Below, piece by piece: positions 49,601 through 60,689 of a stretch of DNA of 64,000 nt. This stretch comes from Ciona intestinalis. Lineage: Eukaryota > Chordata > Ascidiacea > Phlebobranchia > Cionidae. The notes beneath the pieces are model-generated. The model searched no databases. It was not told where the DNA came from and saw nothing but the letters and a program-made list of their open reading frames with translations. The position numbers and the translations under genes were made by a program. How positions within the stretch are numbered: position 1 is the stretch's first letter; each line of letters starts with the position of its first letter. The stretch covers positions 3,641,557 through 3,705,556 of the forward strand of contig NC_020172.2 of assembly GCF_000224145.3 (NCBI RefSeq). Reading direction: 5' to 3'.

Positions 49601-52600
49601 CGTGCCCATTTATTGGGCGGAAATGACGTCAAAGTTGGCCGCGAACGTCTATTGCCTTCTTGCATATTGTAGGGTGGGGTAAGATGGGATACCTTTAGCA
49701 CATAATATCCAAACATCCTGATCGTGTTTTAAACAATTAACAATGGTCAATGGGAGTCGTGAGGATACGGTTTTATAATTCTTTGAATGTTCTTTGTTTA
49801 CTACCAAATGAGACGAGAAAATAGAGCTCAAATGTGTCCCATCTTCCCTACCCTACTGTATTAGTTTATTTTAAAAGATTTTAATAATACTTTTTTACTT
49901 TAAAAGTAGATTTTTGTTTAAAGAGTGATAAAAATATGACGGCCTTTGGTTTATTATGGTTGTTAAACTTTTGTCAAATATTGAATCCTGTCTCTTGTTA
50001 CAGCGCGTGTCGTTGTTCTATTGCTGGTAGCGCAGAAGGCAGTGTTTGCGATGCTGAAACTGGATCGTGTGTTTGTAAATTAAACGTCGAGGGAAACAAT
50101 TGCGATAGGTAAGTTAAATACATATATAGTGCTGTGGAGTAAGATGGGTTACCGTTAAAAGTTTAATTCTGTATTTTCTGATCGCGTTTTTGATGGTTGA
50201 TAACAGAATTTTATAGTCGTGTTGCTACGGTTATATTTTTGCGTAAATGTTCTTTGTTTGCTACCAAATGGATGGGGAACCGTTAGCACTTAAATCCTAT
50301 ATTTTCTGATCGTGTTTTTGATTGTTTACTTTTAGAGTCGTGGGGCTAAGGTTATATTATTGCGTAAATATTACTTGTTTGCTACTAAATAGGACGAGAA
50401 AAGATAATGAAAACATAAACCTTACCCCACCCTTCTGCAGCTTACAATGTGTTTAAAGTTATAAACCATAAAAAAAATATAGCGGCCACCAATACGTTGC
50501 GCAAATTCACAGTTAAACAATCAACCGCAAAGTAGCATACGCGGCAACTCTAACTCGGGCACAAGGTGTATAAAACAGAACATCCGTGTAACGACGGACA
50601 TTGTCCTGCCACGCGAAGATAAACAAGTTACATTCATTTATTTAACCATTTTTTGATTTATTTACAGATGTAAACCTGGATCTATGAATTTACAAGCATC
50701 CAACCCGTTCGGATGTACATCTTGCTTCTGTTACGGCCATTCTTCTGTATGTGAAGTGTCGAACCATTACACCGTCAAATACATAGCCAGCGATTTCACA
50801 ATCGGTAAGTGATTCAAGACGCGCCCACGTACTTTAACTAAATTTGTTTTATTTCGTAACGCAGACGAATTAGTAAGCCTCGTTTTATCAAGCGAAAGAC
50901 GTCTGTCTGTGATGTAATAATCGTCATGAGTAAAACAGTAAAGAGAACAATCGGTATTATTACGTCATTTCGCACGTAAACGTCGGTCAATTTTTCGCGA
51001 ATGGTAATTTAAGTATGCGACGGCCTTTTTAAATATATTTTCTTCAGTATATTTTTTTAAAGTTTATTTTGTCCGACGGAAAATTGAACGTGATATTTTC
51101 TTAGCCGAAAATGTTTTACCGAAATTGTAGTTAAACTTGACTTTAGTTGAGACATTCTTTTTAGCGTTTTAGTAAGACCTGCCTCCATTTGTAGTGCCTT
51201 AGTTTTCCGATGTATGCATAATACGTTGGAGTATACCTTAGCTTAAATTAATGAAACGAATTAAAACGTATGTATTTCTTGCCCAAGGACACGTCCACTG
51301 CTACTGTTGTGGGCGTGTGTGTCCTTGGGCAAGACACTTGACGGCAATTACTCCAACCCAGTGGTCACTAATGGGTCGTCTAAATTGTCAGCCATTCAGA
51401 CAAAACATACCCACGAAGTATAAAGTAACATACATGGTAACTTTAAAGCGGGCGCGAGGTGTTTCAAACAGAACTTTCGTTTTATAAAGAGTATTGCTTT
51501 TCCCTTTTAATTGTTTGAAACACTATCAGGATATTTAGATATTATGTGCTAAAGGTGTCCCATCTTCCCTCACAGTACTATGTTAATACATTACAGGTAC
51601 CGATGGCTGGGAAGGAAAAGATTTTTATGCAAATCCATCACCTGTTACCAAGAGAAATAATGCCATAGCAATGCTACAACCTGATCCATATTATATGTCC
51701 TATTTTGTTGCACCAGGTACCCCTAAAGTTTTTAAAAAAATTATCTTTTTGCATCAATTAGATTAAAATGCACTTTTTAATTTAAATTATTTTTTTATTT
51801 AAACAATTATAAAACATTTTTTTAAAATGGTACTTGGCTTAGTTATCTTTAATAAAGATATTATGTCATATATTTTTTAACAATTTTCATATATTTTTAT
51901 CCTTGGCATGTTTAAACGACTATTGTTTTGCTGTTAATTCTAGTTTGTTTATGGCTTTTAGTTCATATATATATTCTTTATCATATTTGAAAACATAAGT
52001 AAGCGTGCACGAGATGTATGAAACAGAACACCTGTGTTTTAACGACTGTTATTGCCCCACCACACGAGGATTAACCAAGTAGCGTTTATTCGTTTTTCGC
52101 TTTGGAAAACCTTTTTAAATCGTTATCGTTTTTCGAAAACATTTTGGAAAAAAAATTACCCAATATTAAACTTTTTAAATACAGCCAAGTACCACAAAGG
52201 GTATACACAAAGGTTATAAAAAAATTCAAGGTTTTAAAAAAACATTTTTTATCATTATGGGTTTTCGATTTTATTTTTCAAAAATATTACATAATAGATA
52301 AATTAATTATTAAATACAGCCAAGTACTTGGGGGAGCAGAGGTTCAGTTACAACCAAATGCTGGAGTTTGATTTGGTTCTTGAGGAACAACCATTCGACT
52401 TGGACATTGGGAGTGGTGATGATTCAAGACCTGCTGCTCTTGCTAGTCGAGAAGATTTGGTTCTTGAAGGTGCTGGATTCCGTGTGGTTGCAAGTATTAC
52501 AGACCAGGTAAAGGGTTGTTTATACATTCGTTCATTTCATCATATATAAAAGTATTATAAAAAAAAATTTTGCTTTGATTTGACAAAAAAATTTGGATAC

Positions 52601-55600
52601 ATTTTTGACATAAATTAAAAAAAAAATTATAAAAATTTTGACTAATTTTTTACTTGTTGCACAGTGGTTAATGCACCTGCCTTTAACCAGAGGTTACAGG
52701 TTCAGAGGTTGTTGCTGCTATTACTATTACGAGGCGTATAAAACAGAACACCCATGTTATAATAACTGTTGTTGCCCGCTACGTGAGGATAAAACCTGTA
52801 ACATTCATTCATTCAATTCTCAAGTGTAAACTTAGAGGGTTCTAAACTAACAGTGTGTGTTGCACCATAAGACAACTGCTTTATAAATCCAATTTGTCTC
52901 TTGAGCAAAAAGATACAAATGATAAAATGTTGTTTTACAGTTTTTTTTTAATTGCAGGGTAACCCACTACCAACTTCAACAAGACAAACTTATCAATTCC
53001 GTCTTCATGAAGCTGCTGGTTTTCATCCACAAATTTCCGCGTTGGATTTCCAGAAAATGCTCAACCAACTTACAAGCATCAACATTCGTTCTACATACGG
53101 CAGAGGATGTAAGTGTAGTTTTATTTGATACTTTTACTCAAGTAGGTAAGACTGTTTTAATTAATCTGATCTACATCACCTGCAAATCACCCTGTAAGAG
53201 AGGATAAATAATTGTCAATCATTAATTCATTCAGATATTCATACTGACTGCAATCAAAAATAAGCAATTACCTAAAAGCCACCTGCGATTAGAAAATACC
53301 TTAAGTAATTAAGTGTGACTTAATTATTTGTTGTATATTTTTTAGTGAATGCTTATTTGGATAATGTGCGTCTGACGAGCGCAGAGAGAGACGGAAACGG
53401 GTTACCAGCGGATTGGGTGGAGAGTTGTGAAGCAGTTGGATACGTTGGACAATTTACAGAAAGTTGTGATATTGGTTACACTCGTGACCCCAGCAATGGC
53501 GGAGAATATGACGCATGTGTTCCGTGTAACTGCCATGGCCATTCTCAAACCTGCGACCCAACAACAGGTAAAGAAAATGAATACAAATTGCAATTTTTTT
53601 TTTATATATATATATATTGTCAATGTATAAATAAATATAAACTGCAAACATTTTTAACAATGTTTTTCATAGAGGGTATACTATTCATTTTCAGTTGTTT
53701 GTTAGTTTTTGACAGGTGTTTGTAAACAGTATATTTGTTTATCATTAATGTATGGATAACTGCACATTTTTGCTTCAAGAATATAAACTGCAAAATTTTT
53801 CATTTTTTTTAAATTTTCTACAGTATATATTTCTTTAGTAATTGAATGCAATTGACATAGTCTATTGGTAAAGCGGAAGTATTCAATTACAGGTGTTTGT
53901 GAGTGCGAGCACAACACAATGGGAACGCATTGCGAACTCTGTGCTGATGGTTCTACTTCAGTGGTGATGAATCGCGCAGAGGAACACCACAAGAATGCCA
54001 GCCATGCCCGTGCCCCGTAGGATCAGCTTGCGCAATGCTGGATGATGGTGATGTTGTGTGCACGAGTTGCCCACCTGGACATGCGGGTATGTTGGTGCAA
54101 TTTTTAGTTTTATAAACTTTTTTACAAAATAAATGTATTAGGAATTTACTAAAATAAAAAATATTAATCTTTTTGCAAAAAGATATTAGGCGTTACTTAT
54201 TTCATTGGTAGTTAAAACTATACACTACGTAAATTATTACATTGTGGTCAAAACTATATATTAGCACAAATTATGCATTGGTGGTTAAAGCTATATATTA
54301 GCGAGAATTAATTAAAATTGTTCACAAAATCTATCTTTCACACATGTTTATGTAGGCCTATAATAAAAGGTTATAATAGCATTAAAAATATTCCTTAAGC
54401 ATTTTTAAGAAACATTTAAAACTAAAAGACAGGACAGTTACCTACAAAGTTTTGTAGCGACAAAACAACAGTTGTTAAAACATGATTACAGTTAAAAACT
54501 TATTTAAATTTAATTGGAAAAACAAGCGTTATCGCTACACCTAATTAATAAACATCAAGATTCCAATTCCAACATATACTAACTTTTGTTGTTTTAGGCA
54601 AACAGTGTGAGCTCTGCATGGATGGCTGGTTCGGGGATCCGCGTGGATCAGGTCCTTGTCAACGCTGTATGTGCAACGGGAATATTGATGAAAACGCCGT
54701 CATGAATTGTAATCGAACGACAGGAGAGTGCCTTAAATGTATTCACAACACAACTGGATTTTATTGTGATGCATGTCTGCCTGGCTATTTCGGAAAACCA
54801 GTCACTAATGTACCTGAAGAAAGATGCATGAGTAAGTTTTTTTTGTATTTGACATTTTAAAAATGTTAGCTTTATTTCACATTTTTTTGTTTTTATATTT
54901 AGCCTTTTTACAAATTTAAAAATATAGCTCTAATTTCACATTTTGTTTTTGGTGTTTTTTTTTAAATGTGCATTTTACAAATGTTGCTTTATTTTTACAG
55001 TTTGCGAATGTGACCATTTGGGAAGCAGACACATGTCTGAATGTAATGCAAGAACCGGGCAATGCAATTGCTTGCCTAATGTAGAAGGTAAGTGTTCAAA
55101 ACTTGATTAATAACGGAACAAACAAAGTTATAGTACTTTAGGGTAACATTGGACACTGTTAGCACCTAAAGCCCATATTTCCCGATCTGGTTTTAAACAA
55201 TTGACATTCTTTTTTATGTCAAGTCATGAGGCAATATATAATTCTGCAAATATTTTTTCATTAACACCAAATGGGATGAAAAAAGAGAACAAAAATGTTT
55301 CATTTACTTCAACTTATTATATGATACCATGTCCCATGTTACCCAACCTATTTTGTGGTAACATGTCCCATCTTACCCCAACCTACTTTAATATAATAAT
55401 ATCCCAGGTCGCTCCTGCAACCAGTGCAGAAGTGGGTATTGGAATCTTCAAAGTGGAAATGGTTGCGATGCATGCGGCTGCCATTCTATTGGATCAAGCA
55501 CGGGCGAATGCCATCAAGAAACTGGACAGTGTGCGTGCTTACCTGGAGTTGGAGGACAAAGATGTGACCAATGCATGCCCAACTATTATGGGCTCTCTAG

Positions 55601-58600
55601 ACAAGGATGTTCTGGTATGTACTTGTTCATTTACAATGTTCATTACTTAGATGTGGCATAGTGGTTAGCCCGCCTGAACCAGAGGTTTGGGGTCAAGACT
55701 TGGCGCTACTATTATTGTGGCCGTGCAAGACAATTAACAATAATTGCTCTAATTCTGTGGTCTCCTATAGATAGTCTAAATTGTCAGCCATATACTAAAA
55801 AAATCAAAAAGTATTATCAAATATTCACCCACAAAGTTGCATATGTGGTAACTCATAAGCGGCTACGAAGTTTATGGAACATAACAACAACTCTCGATGC
55901 CCCACCATGTTAAGATAAAACAAGTTTCGTTTATTCATAATCATTTGTTTTCCCACAGAGTGCAACTGCAACCCAGATGGTAGTGTCAGCCTTCAATGTG
56001 CTGATGACGGCCGTTGTTTGTGTAAAGATGGTGTTCTTGGAGTTAAATGCAACCAATGTCAAGAGAATTATTATGATATTGCCAATGGATGTATTGAATG
56101 CTCTGCATGCTATGGCCTGGTACAAGATGCTGTACAAATACACAGAAGGGAGTTGGGGAAATTGGAAAGCATGACTTCTAACATCGGAAACCACACCAAT
56201 AAAGATGCGCAAGGGAATGAAGATTTTGAAATGGCTCTTGCCCACCTTAATCAAACAGTTCACCAGTTACACGATCAAGCTCAACAAAATGCAGGTAACT
56301 AGTAATGAACCAAGATTTGGTACTGAACAATGCTTTATACCAAAAATGAAGTCTGTAAAAATAAAAGTAGGTTACAATACCACTAAACCACCAAAAACCA
56401 AATTAAAATTTAATTGTTAGCCATACACTTCAAAACAATTTCTGAAATGGCCAAAAATTAAAACAAGTTCTGTATGTGAGAACTTAAAAGTTACATTTAT
56501 GCATATTTGGCCAACTTTCTGAATCTCGCGTTTTATTAGAACACCAAGCTGCGCTCCAAGACATGATCGACCAAGTGAACTCTCAGTTGGAGCAGCTGTA
56601 CATGAAACTTGCTGTGATTGAAAACAGTGTGGAAACTTGTGCTGCGACTGTTAAACAAGCCGATGATAAAAATGCTGCAAGTAAAAATGATACTTTAGGA
56701 ATTGCAGTGGCACTTCAATCTGCCCAGGATAAATTGGATCAAGTAAGATGTTTTAGAATTTGCCAGATATATGAAATACATCTGTGTTATAATGTCTTTT
56801 TTGCCCTGCCATGCAAGGATATTTTAGTTACTCCGTGACTTTTTATTCCAGGCATAATGTAAATAATCTTTTAGCAGTTTTACTGGTATAAAAAGTGGCG
56901 TATTTCCGTCATTTACTCTGCCATCCGGCAAAACTCACCAGGAAATGTGGACCTTTGTACAGATGAAACCTTGGAAATACACTACGTTTTATACCAGATG
57001 AGCCACTAAAAAATTGTTTAACTTATTTGCGTACATTTAAACTTTGGAAATACACTATGATTTATACAAGATTTGCCTCTAAAAGATTATTTAAATTATC
57101 TATATTCATTCAAATTTTTAAATGATCATTTCTAACAGGCCATGGATGACTTGATCGCATCAAGAATGATTGCTGAAGACAGTTTGAGTAAAGAAGACAA
57201 CATGAGTCGTATTGCAAAGGAAGCCGAGGCATTGGCCAACCAACATGTAATAGATAGCCAAGCAGTTGTGGACACAGCACAAGAAGCATTTGACACCTCA
57301 CGTCGTGCACAAGATGCAGTACAAGAAGCGATCGATTTGTTGGAAACATTAATGTCAACATTGGATGATATGATTGATTCTGAGTATGTACATTTTTTGG
57401 TTTAAATTTTTACCTATTTATTTTCCTTGTGTTGCAGTTTGTTGGGCAGTTATGTTGTAACTAAAATAATACTGGGTTAGTATTTGAACGTGCACCCATT
57501 GTGGTCATATGTGTCTTTAGAAAGATATTTGGCGTTTATTGCTTCAACCCAGTGGTCAAATATGAGTTGTCCAAAATGTCAGTTATACAGAAAAAAATAA
57601 AAATCACCCATGAAAAAACAAAACTCATAAACGGGCACACGGTGCATAAAATAAGACACCAATATTATAACGGCCTTCATGGCTCTACCATGTAAGAATA
57701 ATTTCTCATTTGTTCTTTTCTTTTTTTAGGAACAAGATACCAGGTGCCCGCGTTACAAGAAATGATTTGATTGCGCAATCAGACAGATTGAAGAGTAATG
57801 CCGAAGCTGCAAAGAATGAATCAACTGATCTTTTTACTGATGCAGAAAAACTTGTCGTGCCAGTTGTAGACACTGATGATATGATTTCAAGATCACAAAC
57901 TATAAGAACTGAAGCACAAGATTTAATTCCCCAGGTTTGTATTAGTTTAGAATTATTTTCAAGGACAAGTTTATTAATTATTCCAAGCCACTAAACCCTA
58001 TTTACAATCTGACTTTATAATTACCAATTTTTTGAATTGAATTGCAGATGGTTTTAGTTTTTGTTAAGTGTATTTCCTATTTCGTATAAATTTAAAAAAA
58101 TTTTGTTTGTTTTTGTTTTGTTTTTCGTATACTTTTTTGAAATTTTAATACAGTAAGTTTAATTTTTATTGTATTTTTCAGATTAACCAACTTGAGATGG
58201 AATACAACAACAACTATGGTACCCTTGTTTCTGACAAACACAGGGCTCGAGAACTGCTCAGTGTCACAGATGCTTTGCAAGATGTATGTATAGATTTATA
58301 TTAAATAAGTTCTGTTGATTTTAACTTAAGCGTGTGTTAATTTATCGACTTTCCTTTTTCTATATAACTGCAAATTGTTTTGCTGAACCTACAGGAATAA
58401 AATAGGAGTTTGTTTAGAGCAAGGCTTCCAAATGTTTTGGTTTGTGGCCCCTTTTAATTTTTAAAATTTTCCACAACCCTTTGCAGTTAATATATGTAGT
58501 ACTTTGTGTAAAATTGTTATACTCTCGGAGACTTATAAATTTTCCTGGTATATATGTGTATATTATATAACGTATGTGTAATGACTTGAAGCCCTGGTGT

Positions 58601-60689
58601 ATAAGAATATGTTGTAAAACATGTATGTAATTAGTTTGTTTCTTCAGAGTGCTGACATGATGTTGGCTCAAGTACACAGTTCATACCAAGATGCTTTGGA
58701 AGCAGTAGAAAGTGGGAATGCTACTTACCACTCTGTGCTAAATACAAAGAAATCGTTGGAAAGTATGTTGGCTTGTTGTTTTTTGTTTAGTATTGTTTTT
58801 GCTTTTTGTTAAGTTTTTTGCTAACCCAATTTCCTTTAATTTAGGGTACTAATGTTCATGTTTTTTTGTTGTTGTTTGTGGTAATTTATACTTGTATCCA
58901 ATAAAAAGAGTTTATTTTATGATGGTCATAACGACTGTCCTTTGATCTCTATTTCCTATCCAATTTAGATTAGTATTCGCACCTTCAGTGTGGTAAATAA
59001 AGCATATTACTTAATATATCTCTTTATCTAATTTTTACCGTTTTTTTTTTTTTTAATTTTATTTCTTGTATCTCTTTATGTGTCGTTTTTAGTGTATCTT
59101 TTTTATTTTTTTAGGCTTTGACGAAGAAATTAACATGAACCGAGAAAAGGCAAGAATAGAACTGAACAAAACAGATTCAATTCAAGCTAAAATTGATTTG
59201 GCAAATGAGAAAACTAATGGTGCAAAAGCTGCGCTGGGAACCGCCCGTTCAATCGCCGTACAAGCGAGTGATAAGGCCCAACAAGCTCTAGATATTGCTG
59301 GCAATATTCAAATCGTACGTTTTATTTAATAATATATAGTAGAAATATGTAGAAAATGAGTAACCTGTATATACGTTGATTTTCGTTGTGTTTTTTTGTA
59401 TAGGGTGTGGTAAGATAGAAGATTTTTTCATTCTATTTTCTAGTCCCATTTGGTAGTAAACCAAGAATATTTACAGAAGTAGTTAACCGCATCCTTACGA
59501 CTCTAAAAAGAGTGCTGTTATTTGTTACAAACACGATCAGGAAACTTGAGATTTAGGCGCTAGCGGTATCCCATCTTACCCTAAAGTAGGAGAAGTTTTT
59601 GATTTTATTTGTAGGTTAATTATTACTTTTTTCCCCAGAGCGCACAGGAAATCCGAACAGACGCTGAAAATAGCCACGACAGGGCTGCAGTGATCAGTTC
59701 GTCTGTTGAAAATCTATCCGACAGATTGGCATCAACTGATCTCAAGTTATCAAACGCTGAAAACCAGGCTCAAACCGATCAGACCAACGTGAACGCGGTA
59801 ATTACTCCTTAGTATACACTCTTGCAGCAAGAGTCTTGCTGTCATACATATTTTATTTTCGCTCTTCTGGTAAGATTTTTTCTGACCAACGATGTCCTAT
59901 TCAGATCGTCTTCACTCAATAAAAATATGACACTCAATAAAACAAGATGGCATTCAATAGTTGTCCCAAAAAATGAACCCCCACATTTACATACGCGGTA
60001 ACCCACAAGCCGGCCACAATGTGTATGAAACAGAACACCCGTGTTATAAGGACTGCCGTTTTTCTGCCACCCGAAATAAATAATCGGCATTTAAATATTT
60101 TCCCCCTATAGGCCACTCGTGCAGCTGGTAGTGCCGGTAAAAAGGCAACTGAAAGCAAGAAGAGAGTAAACTCTGTTTTATCGCAACTGGAAAATCTTCT
60201 GGATAGATTAAGTAAGTACAACTTGCAACGTAACAGTGTAAAATATGATTATTTTATATGGGTAAATTTTATACTTTTTTTATTTCAATAGATTTTTTTT
60301 AGTTAAATGTAAGTATGTTTTTAACTGTAAGCTTGTTTTAACAGCTGTTGTTTTGTCGCTACGTCCTGCCTTCTAATTTTTTGCTACCTTAATCGAAGAG
60401 ACAAATAACGTTATTATTAATATTTTCCGCAGACGCTATGGTGGACGTTAACGATACAGAAATCGCCCAATTGGAGCAACAATACGAAGAGTTAAAGAAC
60501 CAGGTGGACAGCATGAACCTTCCAAATACGATATCTGCCTTCAACGCTGAAGTGAATCGACACCAACGCACTTTGGACGCATATGACGAAGAGATCGTCA
60601 AACTAGAAGCAGATGTCCAGAATTTGCGGGAAATCAACGCTTCTATTCCGGAGACTTGCTCGTCTAACAAGAAAGTTGAGCAGCCGTAA
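41842..60689 (+). CDS. LAMC1: Laminin gamma-1 type chain, complete 27-exon gene
   Basis: Twenty-seven exons (listed in the block entries) give about 1616 residues; human LAMC1 has 1609. Order: signal peptide, laminin N-terminal domain, EGF-like (LE) repeats, laminin IV (L4) domain, more LE repeats, then a long coiled coil ending [10 protein letters not shown]. Known role: the gamma subunit of the heterotrimeric laminins of basement membrane, secreted, binding nidogen and integrins. A single gamma chain most like vertebrate gamma-1 (versus gamma-2 or gamma-3) is supported by the full LN domain and the C-terminal Cys and Glu at third from last. The chosen ATG at 41842 gives [20 protein letters not shown], a good signal peptide; an in-frame ATG at 41785 would add a less plausible extension. 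Exon 14 lacks one base (separate entry). Confidence 0.97.
42218..45256. other. LAMC1 intron 1 (3 kb, nearly repeat-free)
   Basis: The longest intron of the gene. Apart from one decayed TIR element at 42989-43190 it holds no recognised repeat, and it is richer in CG dinucleotides than the rest of the window. Open frames of about 140 codons at 42563-42991 and 44622-45056 resemble nothing I know. Its position fits a reservoir of regulatory elements, but no specific site is identified. Confidence 0.5.
47060..47258. repeat. TIR element (MITE-like)
   Basis: Starts TAGTGGGGTGGGGGAGAGAT and ends GTCCCATCTTCTCCCACCCT then ACTATAT. LAMC1 intron 5. Confidence 0.85.
47716..47914. repeat. TIR element (MITE-like)
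   Basis: Starts ATAGCAGGGTGGGGGGAATA and ends TGTCCTGTCTTCCCCCACCT then TACTATAT. A second copy in LAMC1 intron 5. Confidence 0.8.
48372..48541. repeat. TIR element, diverged
   Basis: ACTGTGGGGTAAATTAGGTT at the left, CAAATGGACAAGAAAAG inside and CCCAACTTACCTTACTTG at the right. A third copy in LAMC1 intron 5. Confidence 0.6.
48905..49080 (+). repeat. tRNA-derived SINE tails, two in series
   Basis: GCACGAGGTGTATGAAACAG and GCAACACGAGGTGTATGGAG, each followed by a TTACATTCAT end. LAMC1 intron 6. Confidence 0.7.
49667..49862. repeat. TIR element (MITE-like)
   Basis: Starts TTGTAGGGTGGGGTAAGATG and ends TGTCCCATCTTCCCTACCCT then ACTGTA. LAMC1 intron 7. Confidence 0.85.
50125..50443. repeat. 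TIR element with internal duplication
   Basis: Starts GTGCTGTGGAGTAAGATGGG. The interior from TCTGATCGCGTTTTTGATGG through TTTGCTACCAAATGGA is present twice before the right end CATAAACCTTACCCCACCC. LAMC1 intron 8. Confidence 0.7.
50510..50640 (+). repeat. tRNA-derived SINE tail
   Basis: TCAACCGCAAAGTAGCATAC, GGCACAAGGTGTATAAAACA and CAAGTTACATTCATTTATT, ending close to the LAMC1 exon 9 acceptor. Confidence 0.7.
51288..51495 (+). repeat. tRNA-derived SINE, body and tail
   Basis: CACTGCTACTGTTGTGGGCG, GTCCTTGGGCAAGACACTTG, CCCAGTGGTCACTAATGGGT and GCGGGCGCGAGGTGTTTCAA. Followed at 51506-51585 by a right-end fragment of the TIR element. LAMC1 intron 9. Confidence 0.75.
52181..52335. repeat. 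Duplicated splice-acceptor sequence before LAMC1 exon 11
   Basis: AAATACAGCCAAGTAC occurs at about 52177-52192 and again at 52312-52327, where it forms the real acceptor and first exon bases. The AG dinucleotides are 135 nt apart, a multiple of three. Reading from the upstream copy in the laminin frame meets a TAA after 11 codons, so it should not encode an alternative insert. Confidence 0.75.
52655..52815 (+). repeat. tRNA-derived SINE, internally deleted
   Basis: The head GCACAGTGGTTAATGCACCT, GGTTACAGGTTCAGAGGTTG (B-box region) and TTGCTGCTATTACTATTACG jump directly to the tail GAGGCGTATAAAACAGAACA. LAMC1 intron 11. A tail-only copy lies at 51995-52090. Confidence 0.75.
53893..54086 (+). 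other. LAMC1: LAMC1 exon 14 with a one-base deletion
   Basis: The exon is 194 nt, but the phases of exons 13 and 15 require 195. Reading is normal through [16 protein letters not shown], then would end at TAG 54017-54019. A one-base shift at about 53950 restores [20 protein letters not shown], an ordinary LE repeat. The short T run in GATGGTTCTACTTC is the likely place of the missing base. Confidence 0.88.
55130..55393. repeat. TIR element, diverged, with duplicated right end
   Basis: Starts TTTAGGGTAACATTGGACAC. Two successive right ends are seen, CATGTCCCATGTTACCCAAC and CATGTCCCATCTTACCCCAA. Ends 15 nt before the LAMC1 exon 17 acceptor. Confidence 0.7.
55645..55945 (+). repeat. tRNA-derived SINE, near full length
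   Basis: Head TGTGGCATAGTGGTTAGCCC (A-box-like TGGCATAGTGG), GGTTTGGGGTCAAGACTTGG in the B-box position, ATTATTGTGGCCGTGCAAGA, a tail with AAGCGGCTACGAAGTTTATG and a final TTCGTTTATTCAT. LAMC1 intron 17. Confidence 0.75.
56845..57040. repeat. Fold-back element, second copy
   Basis: GTATTTCCGTCATTTACTCTGCCATCCGGCAA on the left pairs imperfectly with AAACCTTGGAAATACACTAC and TATACCAGATGAGCCACTAA on the right. Same family as 35300-35510. LAMC1 intron 19. Confidence 0.7.
57490..57710 (+). repeat. tRNA-derived SINE, diverged
   Basis: CACCCATTGTGGTCATATGT, GCTTCAACCCAGTGGTCAAA and GGGCACACGGTGCATAAAAT in family order. LAMC1 intron 20. Confidence 0.65.
59397..59590. repeat. TIR element (MITE-like)
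   Basis: Starts TATAGGGTGTGGTAAGATAG and ends TATCCCATCTTACCCTAAAG. LAMC1 intron 24. Confidence 0.75.
59970..60085 (+). repeat. tRNA-derived SINE tail
   Basis: TACATACGCGGTAACCCACA, CACAATGTGTATGAAACAGA and ACACCCGTGTTATAAGGACT. LAMC1 intron 25. The TTTTAACAGCTGTTGTTTTG repeat follows in intron 26 at 60325-60415. Confidence 0.7.

Larger units (their letters stand above)
46800..50804 (+). other. LAMC1: LAMC1 exons 5-9: N-terminal LE repeats
   Basis: Exons 46800-46966, 48677-48865, 49449-49566, 50004-50108, 50668-50804 (residues about 269-508). Regular eight-cysteine laminin EGF spacing, e.g. [60 protein letters not shown] and [19 protein letters not shown]. The last exon leads into L4 with [20 protein letters not shown]. 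Confidence 0.93.
51597..53567 (+). other. LAMC1: LAMC1 exons 10-13: laminin IV (L4) domain
   Basis: Exons 51597-51716, 52320-52507, 52958-53108, 53346-53567 (residues about 508-735). Seen: [109 protein letters not shown] and VESC closing the domain. The following half LE repeat lacks two cysteines normally present ([20 protein letters not shown]). Confidence 0.93.
53893..56294 (+). other. LAMC1: LAMC1 exons 14-18: C-terminal LE repeats and start of coiled coil
   Basis: Exons 53893-54086, 54598-54831, 55001-55087, 55408-55614, 55959-56294 (residues about 735-1088). Includes the LE repeat with the nidogen-binding loop region (NIDENAV), [29 protein letters not shown] and [40 protein letters not shown] then matches the interchain-disulfide cysteines at the start of the vertebrate gamma-1 coiled coil. 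Exon 14 carries a one-base deletion. Confidence 0.92.
56540..60689 (+). other. LAMC1: LAMC1 exons 19-27: coiled coil and C-terminus
   Basis: Exons 56540-56742, 57139-57383, 57730-57934, 58182-58283, 58648-58762, 59115-59314, 59639-59797, 60112-60211, 60433-60689 (residues about 1088-1616). Alanine-, glutamate- and glutamine-rich heptad sequence, e.g. [24 protein letters not shown] runs. The extreme C-terminus [13 protein letters not shown] keeps the Cys that disulfide-links beta and gamma chains in vertebrates and a Glu at third from last, the residue required for integrin recognition in vertebrate gamma-1. One extra cysteine lies in exon 19 ([11 protein letters not shown]). Confidence 0.93.

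Noticed and set aside
51985..52371. 89-codon frame reading through the duplicated acceptor into LAMC1 exon 11
   Set aside because: It is out of frame with laminin; the laminin frame from the true acceptor is conserved.
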